Notes: generated from the letters alone by a model not told the origin. Shown: positions 1 to 7,517, counted from the stretch's first letter. The stretch is 13,226 nucleotides of DNA from JANMDR01 sp031376425 (GCA_031376425.1 JANMDR010000098.1:1-13226); one strand, 5' to 3'. Translations and numbers: made by a program.

Positions 1-2
1 TA

Positions 3-140
3 ACGTTGCCGGAACGACCCGATCGCATTGAGCCGCGCGCGAAGAAACGAAGGCCTAAAAAACTACCGCTATTAACTGTGCCGCGTCAGACTGCAAGAAA
101 CTTGATTTATGCCCAAAGAAACCTTAACCGAGTGCCATGA
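3..140 (+). CDS. IS4-family transposase, C-terminal fragment (5' end outside window)
   Basis: The frame is open from the window edge to TGA at 138-140 and encodes 45 residues. It contains the string RPDRIEPRAKKRRPK followed by a Leu/Pro stretch and VPRQTAR. This matches the basic R-P-x-R-x-E-P-R-x-x-K-R-R-P-K tail of IS4-type (DDE, Y-R-E-K motif) transposases, which lies after the catalytic core. The catalytic residues are not in the window, so activity cannot be judged. The reading frame runs through the terminal inverted repeat, and its stop codon lies at the junction with the host gene. Recognition rests on family memory of this conserved tail, not on a search. Confidence 0.82.
   Translation, partial: TLPERPDRIEPRAKKRRPKKLPLLTVPRQTARNLIYAQRNLNRVP
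123..140 (+). repeat. Putative right terminal inverted repeat of the IS4-like element
   Basis: The 18 bases CTTAACCGAGTGCCATGA match 13 of 18 positions of the E. coli IS4 right end as I remember it (CTTAACTGATCGGCATTA). The position fits: the transposase frame ends here and the MCE coding sequence resumes at 141. The exact boundary could shift by a few bases. Confidence 0.65.
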
Positions 141-953
141 GAGTCTGTAGCCGGTCTCAACCTGAATGCACCGGTTAAATACAACGGCGTTGCCGTGGGC
201 AAAGTACGCACCATTACCCTAGACCCCGCCAACCCTGAACGGGTGCAACTGGTGTTCTCAATTGAGCGCGGTACACCGATTAAGCAAGATACGGTAGCGG
301 TGCTAAAAACCCAAGGCTTAACGGGTATTGCTTATGTGGAACTCAGCGGCGGCGGCAAAGATACACCGTTACTCACCACCATCGCGCCCAATCCCTACCC
401 ACTGATTGCCACCAAGCCATCCCTCAGTGCACGGCTAGAAAACGTGCTGACGACAGTACTGGCAAAGCTTGACGGCATGTCCACCAATGTTAATGCAATA
501 TTAAGTGATGAAAACCGCATTGCGTTTACCAGCGCGCTCGCTGATATTGCCAGCGTATCGCGCACCATTGCCGCACGCAAAGAAACCATTGATGCCAGTA
601 TCAGTAGTGCGGCACGCACGTTTGATAACGGTGCACGCCTCACCGCGCAAATGGCACCGGTGGTGGAACGCATCGGCAGTGCCGCCAATGCTGTGCAAAC
701 GCTAAGCCAAGAAGCCACCAAAGTGACCGCCAACGCAGGCAAGACCATTACCGCCGCAGGCACCGATATTGAGCGACTCACAGCCGAAACGGTTCCCGAG
801 TTTGAAAGACTATTGGGGGAGCTTAGCGCCCTGACGACATCGTTAAAACGCTTAAGCGAGCAAACCGAACGCAATCCTACAAGTTTATTATTTGGCCGCA
901 GCCCAGTACCAAATGGTCCTGGTGAAACCCCATTAAAACCGCCTAAACCATGA
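141..953 (+). pseudogene. MCE (MlaD-like) family protein, 3' remnant interrupted by the IS
   Basis: MCE proteins are inner-membrane-anchored, substrate-binding subunits of ABC lipid transporters of the Mla type, working between the inner and outer membranes. From 141 the frame reads ESVAGLNLNAPVKYNGVAVG, the middle of an MCE domain, with the hallmark 'GL..ApV.y.GV.VG.V' pattern. An MCE-like 'TQGLTGIAYVELSGG' follows, then a long alpha-helical, probably coiled-coil segment and a Pro-rich end. About 270 codons remain. The N-terminal membrane anchor and the start of the MCE domain are missing, because the codon before 141 is the TGA ending the transposase frame. The GTG at 195 could be called as a start, but it begins inside the MCE domain and has no ribosome site, so I treat this as a broken gene. 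The stop overlaps the next start (ATGA), showing original translational coupling with the auxiliary lipoprotein gene. Confidence 0.82.
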
Positions 954-1696
954 AAACAACCGCACTCATTAATGCCTTGCGCCAAGTAATTTTACCCATC
1001 GCACTCGCTGCAACCATCCCGCTAAGCGGCTGCAGCAGCTTGCTGCCAAAGCCAACCCCACAACCCACCTTCTACACGCTCAATAACACCCATCAACCGC
1101 CACTCCGCACCCCACTGAACATCGCATCAATGCCCTTGGCGCAACCAACAACATCGCTACAGAACACCAGTCTGCCCGTACTCATCATTAACCCGCCCCA
1201 TGCGGCAACAGGCTTTGATAGCCAGCGGATTATTTATGTGCGCACCAATCACCAGCTAGAATATTTTGCGCAAAGTGAATGGATTGACACGCCAGCACGC
1301 ATGATTACACCATTACTCATAGCGGCGATTGAAAGCAGCGCAGGCACGAATAACAACAGCGGCTTTAGCGCAGTGATTGCCACCCCCAGCACTGCTATTA
1401 GCGATATACGTCTTGATACCGAAATACTACGTCTCCAACACAATTTTTCGACATCGCCCAGTCAGGTACGCTTCACTGTCCGAGCCTACCTAGTGGACAC
1501 CGCCACGCGCAAAGTGCTAACGTCGCAAGAGTTTGATGCAACCGTGCCCGCCGCTACCGAAGATACCTACGGCGGCGTAGTGGCGGCCAATGAAGCCGTT
1601 CAACGTGTGCTGACGCAAGTCGCGCAGGCGGTGCATGAAACCGGTAAAAATTGGAGCCTAGCCAAACAGCGAGCGGGCGCAGCGCCGAAACCCTAG
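950..1696 (+). CDS. ABC-type transport auxiliary lipoprotein (PqiC/YmbA-like)
   Basis: The 248-residue product starts with a lipoprotein signal peptide: positive N-terminus, hydrophobic stretch at about residues 12-25 and the lipobox LSGC with Cys28 as lipidation site. Ser at +2 favours sorting to the outer membrane. The mature part begins with a Pro-rich linker and 'PTFYTL', then 'LPVLIINPPHAATGFDSQRIIYV' near residues 75-97. This is typical of the ABC_trans_aux/DUF330 family, whose members pair with MCE transporters (PqiC with PqiB). The last ~20 residues are basic and Ala-rich. The gene overlaps the MCE remnant by 4 nt (ATGA), so translation was probably coupled. With the MCE gene cut by the IS, the lipoprotein has probably lost its local partner and possibly its promoter. 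Confidence 0.88.
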   Translation: MKTTALINALRQVILPIALAATIPLSGCSSLLPKPTPQPTFYTLNNTHQPPLRTPLNIASMPLAQPTTSLQNTSLPVLIINPPHAATGFDSQRIIYVRTNHQLEYFAQSEWIDTPARMITPLLIAAIESSAGTNNNSGFSAVIATPSTAISDIRLDTEILRLQHNFSTSPSQVRFTVRAYLVDTATRKVLTSQEFDATVPAATEDTYGGVVAANEAVQRVLTQVAQAVHETGKNWSLAKQRAGAAPKP

Positions 1697-1774
1697 ACCC
1701 AGCATTAGTATGATCGCTTCAGGAAACAGAATTGCATTCCCAAATTTCTCGTCAGTCATTAATTGCCCTACCGG

Positions 1775-4426
1775 TTAGCGTTGCGCCACCGGCTGTTCTG
1801 CAAAGTCATTAACCTTAAACCAATGCCACTTAATGGCCTCCAACACCAATAAGGTGCTGATGGTGGCGACCAAACTTATCGCAAATAAATCCCCGTGAAA
1901 TTGACCAAACTTAAACAGCGTTCGCGCTGGTTGCCACAACACTGCGGTGGCTAGTACCGCACTTACTGCGGTTAGCAAAATCCATAGCGATCGATTAGGT
2001 TTTAGAATTGCTTTAATCAGCGAGGCGCTAAAAGATCGGTTAACCAAAATTAAGCCCATATTGAGCATCACTAACGCCGTAAACACTAGTGTGCGCATAT
2101 CAGCCTCGGGCATTTTTACGTAGGCGGCACTCATTAAAATGACTGCCAATACGATTAAAACTAACAACCCTTGCGTAATCGCCCAGAGCACACGCTTCCG
2201 CAAAACTAAGGGGCTTTTTGGATTGCGCGGTGGGCGTTTCATTACATTATTTTCAGCGGCTTCTGCTTCAAATACAATCGAGCACGCTGGATCAATAACC
2301 ATCTCTAAGAACGCAATATGAATAGGGGTAAGCATCAACGGCAAGCCAAATAACAGCGGCAATATAGCGAGGCCCGCAATAGGAATATGTACTGCGATAA
2401 TGTACTCAATCGACTTACGCAGATTATCGTAAATGCGTCTACCTAATCGAATCGTTTTTACGATTGAGCCAAAATCATCATCAAGTAGCACAATGCTTGA
2501 GGCTTCACGTGCGACGTCGGTGCCCCGTCCCCCCATCGCTATGCCAATGTCTGCAGCCTTAATGGCAGGCGCATCATTTACGCCGTCGCCCGTCATGGCC
2601 ACAATTTCTCCTTGCTTTTTGAAGAGCGCCACAAGTCGTAGTTTTTGGTTTGGTCTAATCCGAGCAAATATTGAAGTGTTTTGCAACGCTGCTATTAATG
2701 CCTCGTCAGTCATGGCTTCAATGGCATCGCCGCTCAATACATTCGTGGCATTTATACCTGCCTGCTGACCAATAGCACGCGCTGTTGTTGGATAATCACC
2801 GGTGATCATTACCACTCTGATGCCCGCTGCATGGCATTGCGTTACGGCGGCGGGCACATTCGCACGTAGCGGGTCAGCAAAGCCGATTAGCCCAACATAC
2901 TCAAATGCAAATGCACTTAGCGATTCGGGAAGATTGGTAATTTGCTCGGCGCTTATTTTGGTTTTGGCAATCCCCAACACCCGAATACCTTTATTAGCCA
3001 AGGATTCTGCTTGCGCGTTTATGCCCTGCAACTGCACTGCCGTTAAATGACACAGCGCACCGATGGTTTCAAGCGCACCCTTAGCGTACACAGTGGGTGA
3101 TTCATCATTACTACCCACCATTACATTCGCCACCGCGAACAAATCTGGCCTAAGGCCGTAGGACTGCGCCACCTTATGCTGCGAAAAAATGGCCTCAACA
3201 GCGCCTATTTGTACCTTTGCCAATTCGTGAATCGCCATATCCATTGGATCGCTTGGGTGAAGTGGGCATGCAAGCAGCGCCGTTTCCAACACCAGTTTTG
3301 AATCTTCGCTGAGCTTGGTGTTTTGGGTTTTCTCCCAATTCATAAGCCCATTACTCAGGGCAACGACCGTCATTTTATTTTCCGTCAAGGTGCCGGTTTT
3401 ATCGGTGCACAAGATCGTGACTGCACCCAAGGCCTCAATAGCGGATGCGCGTCGTGTTAACACCCGCGCTCGTGAAATACGCCACGCACCCATAGCCATG
3501 AATACTGCTAACACTAGGGGAAACTCTTCTGGCAATAATGACATTCCCAGCGCAATGCCGCTCAACATAGCCTCTAGCCAGGAGCCGCGCAGCAGGCCAA
3601 ACAACACAACAGCGAGTAAGCCAGCTACCAGACCGACTATCGCAAAGTTACGCACCAAACCATGAAGTTGCTTTTGTAAGTGCGGCTGCTCGGTTTCAAT
3701 GGATTGCAAGGCATGACCAATCTTACCCATTTCGCTGCGCAAGCCCGTTGCATGCACGATAGCAAGGCCGGAACCGCGAACAACTAAAGAGCCTGAAAAT
3801 AGGTAGGGTAAATCCGCACCACCCGCAACGATGGTACGTTTTTCGGTGTTCTCAGATGCCCCACCAATGCCTGCTTGCGCCGATTTGCGTACCGGCACCG
3901 ATTCGCCTGTTAACAGCGATTCGTCCACGAGCAAATCGATTGCGGTGATGAGAGTTGCATCGGCGACGATACGATCGCCCTCTGCAATCACAATCACATC
4001 TTCGCGCACCACCTCGCTCCCAGCGATATGCATGCGTATGCCATCACGTATTACTAGCGCCCGCGGGCTGGCTAAATTGCGCAATGTCTCCAACACTTTT
4101 TCGCTACGTGACTCTTGCACTATGGTAATCGTGACTGACAGGCAAGCAAACAACAGCAAAAACAGGGCCTCAAGCTTGTCACCAAGCAGTAAATAAACTA
4201 CGCCACCACCAATGAGTAGCGCAAACATCGGTTGCTTGAAGATTTCCAATAAAATGCGCAAAAAACTGCGCTTTTTAGTACTTGGCAGCGTGTTGCTACC
4301 TTCTGCTTTTAATCGTTGCGCTGCTGCTGCTGCGCTTAATCCGGTGCGTAGTCCGACCCTTAGTTCCGCATTCTGATTATCAGTGTTTACGGTGAGTGGC
4401 TTACTGTTGGGCGGCATTTTCGGCAT
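1775..4426 (-). CDS. P-type (P2-like) cation-transporting ATPase with PEEFP motif
   Basis: The product is an 883-residue ion pump of the inner membrane. An N-terminal cation-ATPase domain lies at about residues 20-60. The actuator motif TGES is at 173-176. The phosphorylation site CTDKTGT has Asp342 as phosphate acceptor. ITGD is at 541-544, and the hinge motif TGDGVNDAP at 612-620. About ten membrane segments fit the P2 layout. The membrane-4 motif is PEEFP (299-303) rather than PEGLP. Membrane 6 reads FLEMVIDPACS, with Glu708 where SERCA has Asn796 and Asp712 at the Asp800 position. Membrane 5 has His680 at the Asn768 position. The transported ion therefore cannot be assigned from SERCA-type rules. 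Two possible starts exist, Met1 and Met4; neither has a strong ribosome site. The gene follows the AI-2E transporter gene by 41 bp, probably in one transcript. It converges with the lipoprotein gene. Confidence 0.94.
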   Translation of the reverse strand: MPKMPPNSKPLTVNTDNQNAELRVGLRTGLSAAAAAQRLKAEGSNTLPSTKKRSFLRILLEIFKQPMFALLIGGGVVYLLLGDKLEALFLLLFACLSVTITIVQESRSEKVLETLRNLASPRALVIRDGIRMHIAGSEVVREDVIVIAEGDRIVADATLITAIDLLVDESLLTGESVPVRKSAQAGIGGASENTEKRTIVAGGADLPYLFSGSLVVRGSGLAIVHATGLRSEMGKIGHALQSIETEQPHLQKQLHGLVRNFAIVGLVAGLLAVVLFGLLRGSWLEAMLSGIALGMSLLPEEFPLVLAVFMAMGAWRISRARVLTRRASAIEALGAVTILCTDKTGTLTENKMTVVALSNGLMNWEKTQNTKLSEDSKLVLETALLACPLHPSDPMDMAIHELAKVQIGAVEAIFSQHKVAQSYGLRPDLFAVANVMVGSNDESPTVYAKGALETIGALCHLTAVQLQGINAQAESLANKGIRVLGIAKTKISAEQITNLPESLSAFAFEYVGLIGFADPLRANVPAAVTQCHAAGIRVVMITGDYPTTARAIGQQAGINATNVLSGDAIEAMTDEALIAALQNTSIFARIRPNQKLRLVALFKKQGEIVAMTGDGVNDAPAIKAADIGIAMGGRGTDVAREASSIVLLDDDFGSIVKTIRLGRRIYDNLRKSIEYIIAVHIPIAGLAILPLLFGLPLMLTPIHIAFLEMVIDPACSIVFEAEAAENNVMKRPPRNPKSPLVLRKRVLWAITQGLLVLIVLAVILMSAAYVKMPEADMRTLVFTALVMLNMGLILVNRSFSASLIKAILKPNRSLWILLTAVSAVLATAVLWQPARTLFKFGQFHGDLFAISLVATISTLLVLEAIKWHWFKVNDFAEQPVAQR

Positions 4427-4467
4427 AGTGTTAATGGTCCATTAAGCTTGTGTGCGGGCACGCGGAT

Positions 4468-5544
4468 TTAGGGCTTGATTTGAGCCTTGATTAAGGTCGC
4501 GCCATAAAAGTGCCAAACAGTGATGAACATGGCCGCTATAACCGGGCCTAAGACGAAACCGTTGATGCCGAAGACGGCCATGCCGCCGAGTGTTGTAATC
4601 ATCACGAAGTAGTCGGGCATCCTTGTATCTTTGCCTACCAGTACTGGCCGCAACACATTGTCTATCAGACCAATCACGAAAACACCATAGGCAAGCAAGG
4701 CAATACTCTGCCAGATCGCGCCGGTGAGAAAAAAGTATATTGCCACCGGCACCCACACCAAAGTAGCACCAACGGCGGGCAGCAGGGATAAAAACGCCAT
4801 CAACACCGCCCACAGCAATGCACCTCGCACACCGAGAAACCAGAAGGCGATGCCGCCCAATGCGCCTTGAATAGAGGCGATTAACAAACTGCCTTTAATA
4901 GTAGCTCTAATAACCGTTGAGAATTTTTCAATCAGCGCCTGTTTAGGCACGGCACCAAGCGGTATTGCATGCTTTAAGATTCGGGCGATATCTTCACCAT
5001 CACGAATGAGGAAGAACGCAAGGTAGACGGTGATGAAAAGGCTAACAACGAACTCAAAAGTAACTTGACCAATGCCCAGCGCCTGTGTGGCGATGAACTT
5101 GCTGCCCTGTGCCAGCGCCGCAGAAAGTTGAGTTTGTAAAGAGTCAAAATCAATGAGTCCAAAGCGGTCCAACAACGACGTCATCCAATTTGGCAGCGCA
5201 TCAAATACGCCGCGAAAGTACAGCCCCGGATTCAACGCACCGGACTGCAACTGCGCATAGAGCATGGCAGCCTCGCGAGCCAGTGCCGCAGCGATAAATA
5301 CGAATGGGAGTATCACCATCACAATAACCACTAGCAGCGTCGCCAGTGCTGCTAGTGTGCGTCGTTGCTTCATCCGCACTAATAGGCGTCGATGCAAGGG
5401 CGCAAATATCATGGCGATGATTACCGCCCACATGATCGTGGCGTAGAACGGCAGTAATATCCAGCCTAGGGCAAGCGACACGGCAATGAGTAGTAGAAGC
5501 GGCATTATTTTAAATAGCTTTTGGATTATTTTAGAAAGCGGCAT
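4468..5544 (-). CDS. AI-2E family transporter (PF01594-type membrane protein)
   Basis: The 358-residue product is an integral inner-membrane protein with two N-terminal hydrophobic segments (about 13-50), another at about 65-90, a soluble middle part, and a dense block of helices from about residue 155 to the end. Family hallmarks include IQGALGGIAFWFLGV near 225-239 and the C-terminal stretch with DNVLRPVLVG, MITTLGGMAVFGINGFVLGP. The family includes TqsA, proposed to export autoinducer-2, and members with Na+/H+ antiport activity, so the substrate is uncertain. The start at 5544 lacks a clear Shine-Dalgarno sequence; Met14 is an alternative but would cut into the first helix. It is the first gene of the minus-strand pair with the P-type ATPase and is divergent from the FNR-like regulator, so both may share control from the 5545-5742 gap. 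Confidence 0.93.
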   Translation of the reverse strand: MPLSKIIQKLFKIMPLLLLIAVSLALGWILLPFYATIMWAVIIAMIFAPLHRRLLVRMKQRRTLAALATLLVVIVMVILPFVFIAAALAREAAMLYAQLQSGALNPGLYFRGVFDALPNWMTSLLDRFGLIDFDSLQTQLSAALAQGSKFIATQALGIGQVTFEFVVSLFITVYLAFFLIRDGEDIARILKHAIPLGAVPKQALIEKFSTVIRATIKGSLLIASIQGALGGIAFWFLGVRGALLWAVLMAFLSLLPAVGATLVWVPVAIYFFLTGAIWQSIALLAYGVFVIGLIDNVLRPVLVGKDTRMPDYFVMITTLGGMAVFGINGFVLGPVIAAMFITVWHFYGATLIKAQIKP

Positions 5545-5624
5545 CTATTGCATTGAAACGTGACTTAAGCACTGAAAGTGCCACGCAATCACTTTAAAAC
5601 AGCGTATAACTGCGGGTCTGTACG

Positions 5625-5645
5625 CTGCCGCACGGACAGCGGTAG
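5625..5645. repeat. Inverted repeat (7-bp arms, 7-nt loop)
   Basis: CTGCCGC (5625-5631) faces GCGGTAG (5639-5645). The arms pair over 7 positions with one G-T pair and a 7-nt loop. It could be an operator or a hairpin in the leader of the regulator transcript. There is no following T-run, so it is not a typical intrinsic terminator. Confidence 0.5.
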
Positions 5646-5678
5646 CAAGATGGGTGATCCTCACAATACCGAATTAGT

Positions 5679-5698
5679 GCGGCTACAAATTTAGCCGC
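5679..5698. repeat. Perfect inverted repeat GCGGCTA-N6-TAGCCGC
   Basis: Two perfect 7-bp arms (5679-5685 and 5692-5698) flank the AT-rich 6-nt centre CAAATT. The site lies 44 bp upstream of the regulator start at 5743. A 20-bp dyad of this shape fits a dimeric repressor operator or a leader hairpin. The half-site is not the FNR half-site TTGAT. Confidence 0.6.
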
Positions 5699-5728
5699 GC
5701 TAACAACAAAAATGCATGGCAGATCCCC

Positions 5729-5733
5729 GAGGA
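5729..5733 (+). promoter_or_regulatory. Ribosome binding site deciding the regulator start
   Basis: GAGGA ends 9 nt before ATG 5743. The upstream in-frame ATG at 5716 has no such site, so 5743 is preferred. Confidence 0.7.
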
Positions 5734-5742
5734 AATACGCAG

Positions 5743-6651
5743 ATGAATGAAATTTCCAGCCCGATTCAACTAAGGAAGAAGCCACAGGATGTTGATGGTG
5801 GCTTTAATGCCAACGTTAATGGCACCGTTAGCCACATGCCAATTCCTGACTGCACCCGCAGTTCATTGGCAGACATTTGCTTACTGCTGGGTATTGAAGA
5901 TATCGATAAACCTTCGGACACGCTATTTCTGCGCCGTCGGGTAAAAGCGGGTCAGTGGATTTTTAGCAACGGCCAAAAATTTGATTCCGTGTTCATCGTC
6001 TATTCTGGTGCCATCAAAACTGTGTTGCTTGATGAAGTGGGTAACGAGCAGATTTTGAGCTTTCCACTGCGGGGAGATTTATTGGGCTTAGATGGGCTGC
6101 ATGAGAATTGTCACCCCTCCCAAGCAGTGGCTTTAACGGACTGTGAAGTGATCGTTATTCCATTTGGTGCGCTAATTAAACTAAGCCATGAGCACCCCTC
6201 AATTGCGACATGGTTCTATTGCGCGATGAGCCGGGCGCTGGCGCATGAACATGCGTTGATGGGCATGCTCAGCACCTTATGTTCCGAGGCGCGGGTGGCG
6301 CGGTTCTTAATCTCCTTATCAGAACGCTATAAAAAACTGGGCGGTTCAGCAACGCACTTTTCATTACCGATGACGCGGCAAGAGATTGGCAGCTACTTGG
6401 GCATGACCTTTGAAACAGTTAGCCGTGCACTTTCGGCGTTACAGGAGGCACAGTTTATCGACATCAGCCGACGAGAAGTGATATTAAAAAATTTACCGGG
6501 ATTACTTGCTTTGAAAAAAATTCCATCCGCAACTACGGGACGCCGCCTAGCAAGCGCTGCTACCGCCACCTTGCACGCGCTTGAGCCCTGCCACAACGCC
6601 CCCGTTCGGAATGAACCCGCCACGTGGCTTTCGGCAGCCACACAATTTTAG
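5743..6651 (+). CDS. Crp/Fnr-family transcription regulator, FNR-like with degenerate Fe-S ligands
   Basis: The product is 302 residues from ATG 5743, chosen over ATG 5716 (311 residues) because GAGGA precedes it at good spacing. A cyclic-nucleotide-binding-type beta-roll spans about residues 60-150, a dimerisation helix about 152-180, and a Crp-type winged helix-turn-helix about 180-255. The recognition helix contains ETVSR (224-228), matching FNR E209, S212 and R213, which read TTGAT half-sites. The Fe-S region is altered. Cys37 and Cys46 have the exact spacing of E. coli FNR Cys20 and Cys29, but the Cys23 position is Ser40 and the Cys122 position is Ile137 (a Cys lies at 134). A normal [4Fe-4S] cluster is therefore doubtful. 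About 40 residues at the C-terminus exceed the usual FNR length and are Ala/Thr-rich. It is likely to regulate the neighbouring stress genes (inference). Confidence 0.9.
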   Translation: MNEISSPIQLRKKPQDVDGGFNANVNGTVSHMPIPDCTRSSLADICLLLGIEDIDKPSDTLFLRRRVKAGQWIFSNGQKFDSVFIVYSGAIKTVLLDEVGNEQILSFPLRGDLLGLDGLHENCHPSQAVALTDCEVIVIPFGALIKLSHEHPSIATWFYCAMSRALAHEHALMGMLSTLCSEARVARFLISLSERYKKLGGSATHFSLPMTRQEIGSYLGMTFETVSRALSALQEAQFIDISRREVILKNLPGLLALKKIPSATTGRRLASAATATLHALEPCHNAPVRNEPATWLSAATQF

Positions 6652-6671
6652 TTATGCCGCTCTTATTGATC

Positions 6672-6676
6672 AAGGA
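6672..6676 (+). promoter_or_regulatory. Ribosome binding site of the TraR/DksA-type gene
   Basis: AAGGA lies 7 nt before ATG 6684 and supports this start over the in-frame ATG at 6624, which would overlap the regulator gene. The palindrome TTGATCAA (6666-6673) overlaps it. Confidence 0.7.
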
Positions 6677-6683
6677 TACAAAA

Positions 6684-7079
6684 ATGCATGCAATGAATGG
6701 TTTAACGCACACTGAAGTTGTAAATCTTAAACGACAGCTTGAGAAAGAAAATGTACGCGTGGGAAACATGGTGCACGACGGCTTTTCACAAGGTGCCGTG
6801 GGCAAACCCAACGATGTTGTGCAATACCGCGAGACCACCGACGACGACGCCATTGCTGACGTTTTAAACGACGCTGCGATTTCAAGTATTCAACGCGAAT
6901 CCGCATCGCTGGCCGCAATTGAAAAAAGTTTGCAGGCCATAGCGGGTGAAACCTATGGGGCATGTTTGGATTGCGGGCGACATATCGGCCTGAAGCGCTT
7001 AACGGCAAACCCCACATCTAGCCGCTGCACCCATTGTCAAACCAAGCGCGAAAAATATACCGTACACGCAAGTCTATAG
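6684..7079 (+). CDS. TraR/DksA-family zinc-finger protein
   Basis: The 131-residue product has a helical N-terminal half (about 8-30 and 60-88) and a C-terminal C4 zinc finger with Cys94, Cys97, Cys115 and Cys118 (CLDCG...CTHC). The finger is embedded in the family pattern 'G.YG.C..CG..I...RL.A.P....C..C'. DksA-type proteins enter the RNA polymerase secondary channel and modulate initiation, often with ppGpp. The acidic TTDDDAIAD at 51-59 sits about where DksA carries its coiled-coil-tip aspartates, but equivalence is not certain. ATG 6684 is chosen because AAGGA precedes it by 7 nt. The gene begins 32 bp after the FNR-like regulator, in the same direction, suggesting co-transcription. Many such short proteins of unknown promoter preference sit near universal stress genes, as here. 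Confidence 0.88.
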   Translation: MHAMNGLTHTEVVNLKRQLEKENVRVGNMVHDGFSQGAVGKPNDVVQYRETTDDDAIADVLNDAAISSIQRESASLAAIEKSLQAIAGETYGACLDCGRHIGLKRLTANPTSSRCTHCQTKREKYTVHASL

Positions 7080-7121
7080 CCGTAAATTCGCAACCGCTTA
7101 ATCAACCTCTTTGGAGAAAAT

Positions 7122-7517
7122 ATGCAATCCCATTACGCCCTAGTTTGGATCGACCACCGTAGCGCCATCATCATTCACCTTGACCGCGAAACTGAAACCA
7201 TTACCGAAGTTGTTTCAAAGCACGGCAAAGAACATTTACACCACAAGGCCGATGCGGTGGGCGATGGCAACGTTAAGCCCCACCCTGATTACTTTGTGGA
7301 TGTGATGAATGCGATCGGTACTAGCGATGAAATTTTGCTAGTTGGCCCCGCAGATGCGAAAACAGAATTCGTCAAATATGCCGAAGCCCATCGCCCTGCC
7401 TTGGCTAAGTTTGTGGTGAAAGTGGAAACCATCGATCGTGCTACGCCAGGCCAACTCACCGACTATGCACGCCACTTTTTTTCAATGCTCAAACCGCGTT
7501 TGGAGTCTAACCATTAA
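7122..7517 (+). CDS. Small eRF1-domain-like protein (baeRF / 'translational machinery' family)
   Basis: The 131-residue product begins ALVWIDHRSAIIIHLD, contains HLHHKA near residues 38-43 and ILLVGPADAKTEFVKYAEAH near 67-86, and ends in a 'VETIDRATPGQLTDYARHFF' region. This resembles proteins annotated as translational machinery proteins, related to domain 3 of eRF1/Pelota (the bacterial eRF1-like group). A role on stalled or stress-modified ribosomes has been proposed for the group, but no biochemical function is established for this type as far as I know. The start is supported by GGAG at 7113-7116, 5 nt before ATG. It follows the TraR/DksA-type gene by 42 bp and is probably in the same transcript. 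Confidence 0.72.
   Translation: MQSHYALVWIDHRSAIIIHLDRETETITEVVSKHGKEHLHHKADAVGDGNVKPHPDYFVDVMNAIGTSDEILLVGPADAKTEFVKYAEAHRPALAKFVVKVETIDRATPGQLTDYARHFFSMLKPRLESNH

Larger units (their letters stand above)
1..140 (+). mobile_element. 3' end of an IS4-family insertion sequence
   Basis: The window starts inside this element and only its right end is present. It carries the last 45 codons of a transposase and an IS4-like terminal inverted repeat at 123-140. Directly after it, the coding sequence of an MCE-domain gene resumes at an internal codon, so the element sits inside that gene. The left end, the rest of the transposase and the expected 9-13 bp target duplication lie outside the window or cannot be checked. 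Transposase and MCE gene read in the same direction, so readthrough transcription into the downstream lipoprotein gene is possible. Confidence 0.82.
5545..5742. promoter_or_regulatory. Divergent promoter region between AI-2E transporter and FNR-like regulator
   Basis: This 198-bp gap must hold the promoters for both the minus-strand transporter/ATPase pair and the plus-strand regulator. It carries two inverted repeats (5625-5645 and 5679-5698). A weak -10-like TATAAC lies at 5605-5610 on the plus strand, and TTATAC at 5604-5609 on the minus strand, without a convincing -35 for either. No TTGAT-N4-ATCAA FNR box was found by eye. Promoter positions are therefore not assigned. Confidence 0.5.

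Noticed and set aside
395..985. 196-codon open frame on the minus strand
   Set aside because: It is antisense to the MCE remnant, has low-complexity Ala/Ser/Val composition and resembles no family I know; the plus strand has clear MCE and lipoprotein motifs.
4442..4813. 123-codon minus-strand open frame overlapping the end of the AI-2E gene
   Set aside because: Its residues are an out-of-frame reading of the AI-2E C-terminus, which has strong family motifs in the other frame.
6660..6680. Possible FNR box around TTGATCAA
   Set aside because: The half-sites overlap instead of being separated by 4 nt, and neither half has a partner at FNR spacing. No TTGAT-N4-ATCAA site was found by eye in the other gaps either.
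6624..6683. Earlier start of the TraR/DksA-type gene at ATG 6624
   Set aside because: It lies inside the regulator gene without a ribosome site, while ATG 6684 has AAGGA at good spacing and gives a normal-length protein.
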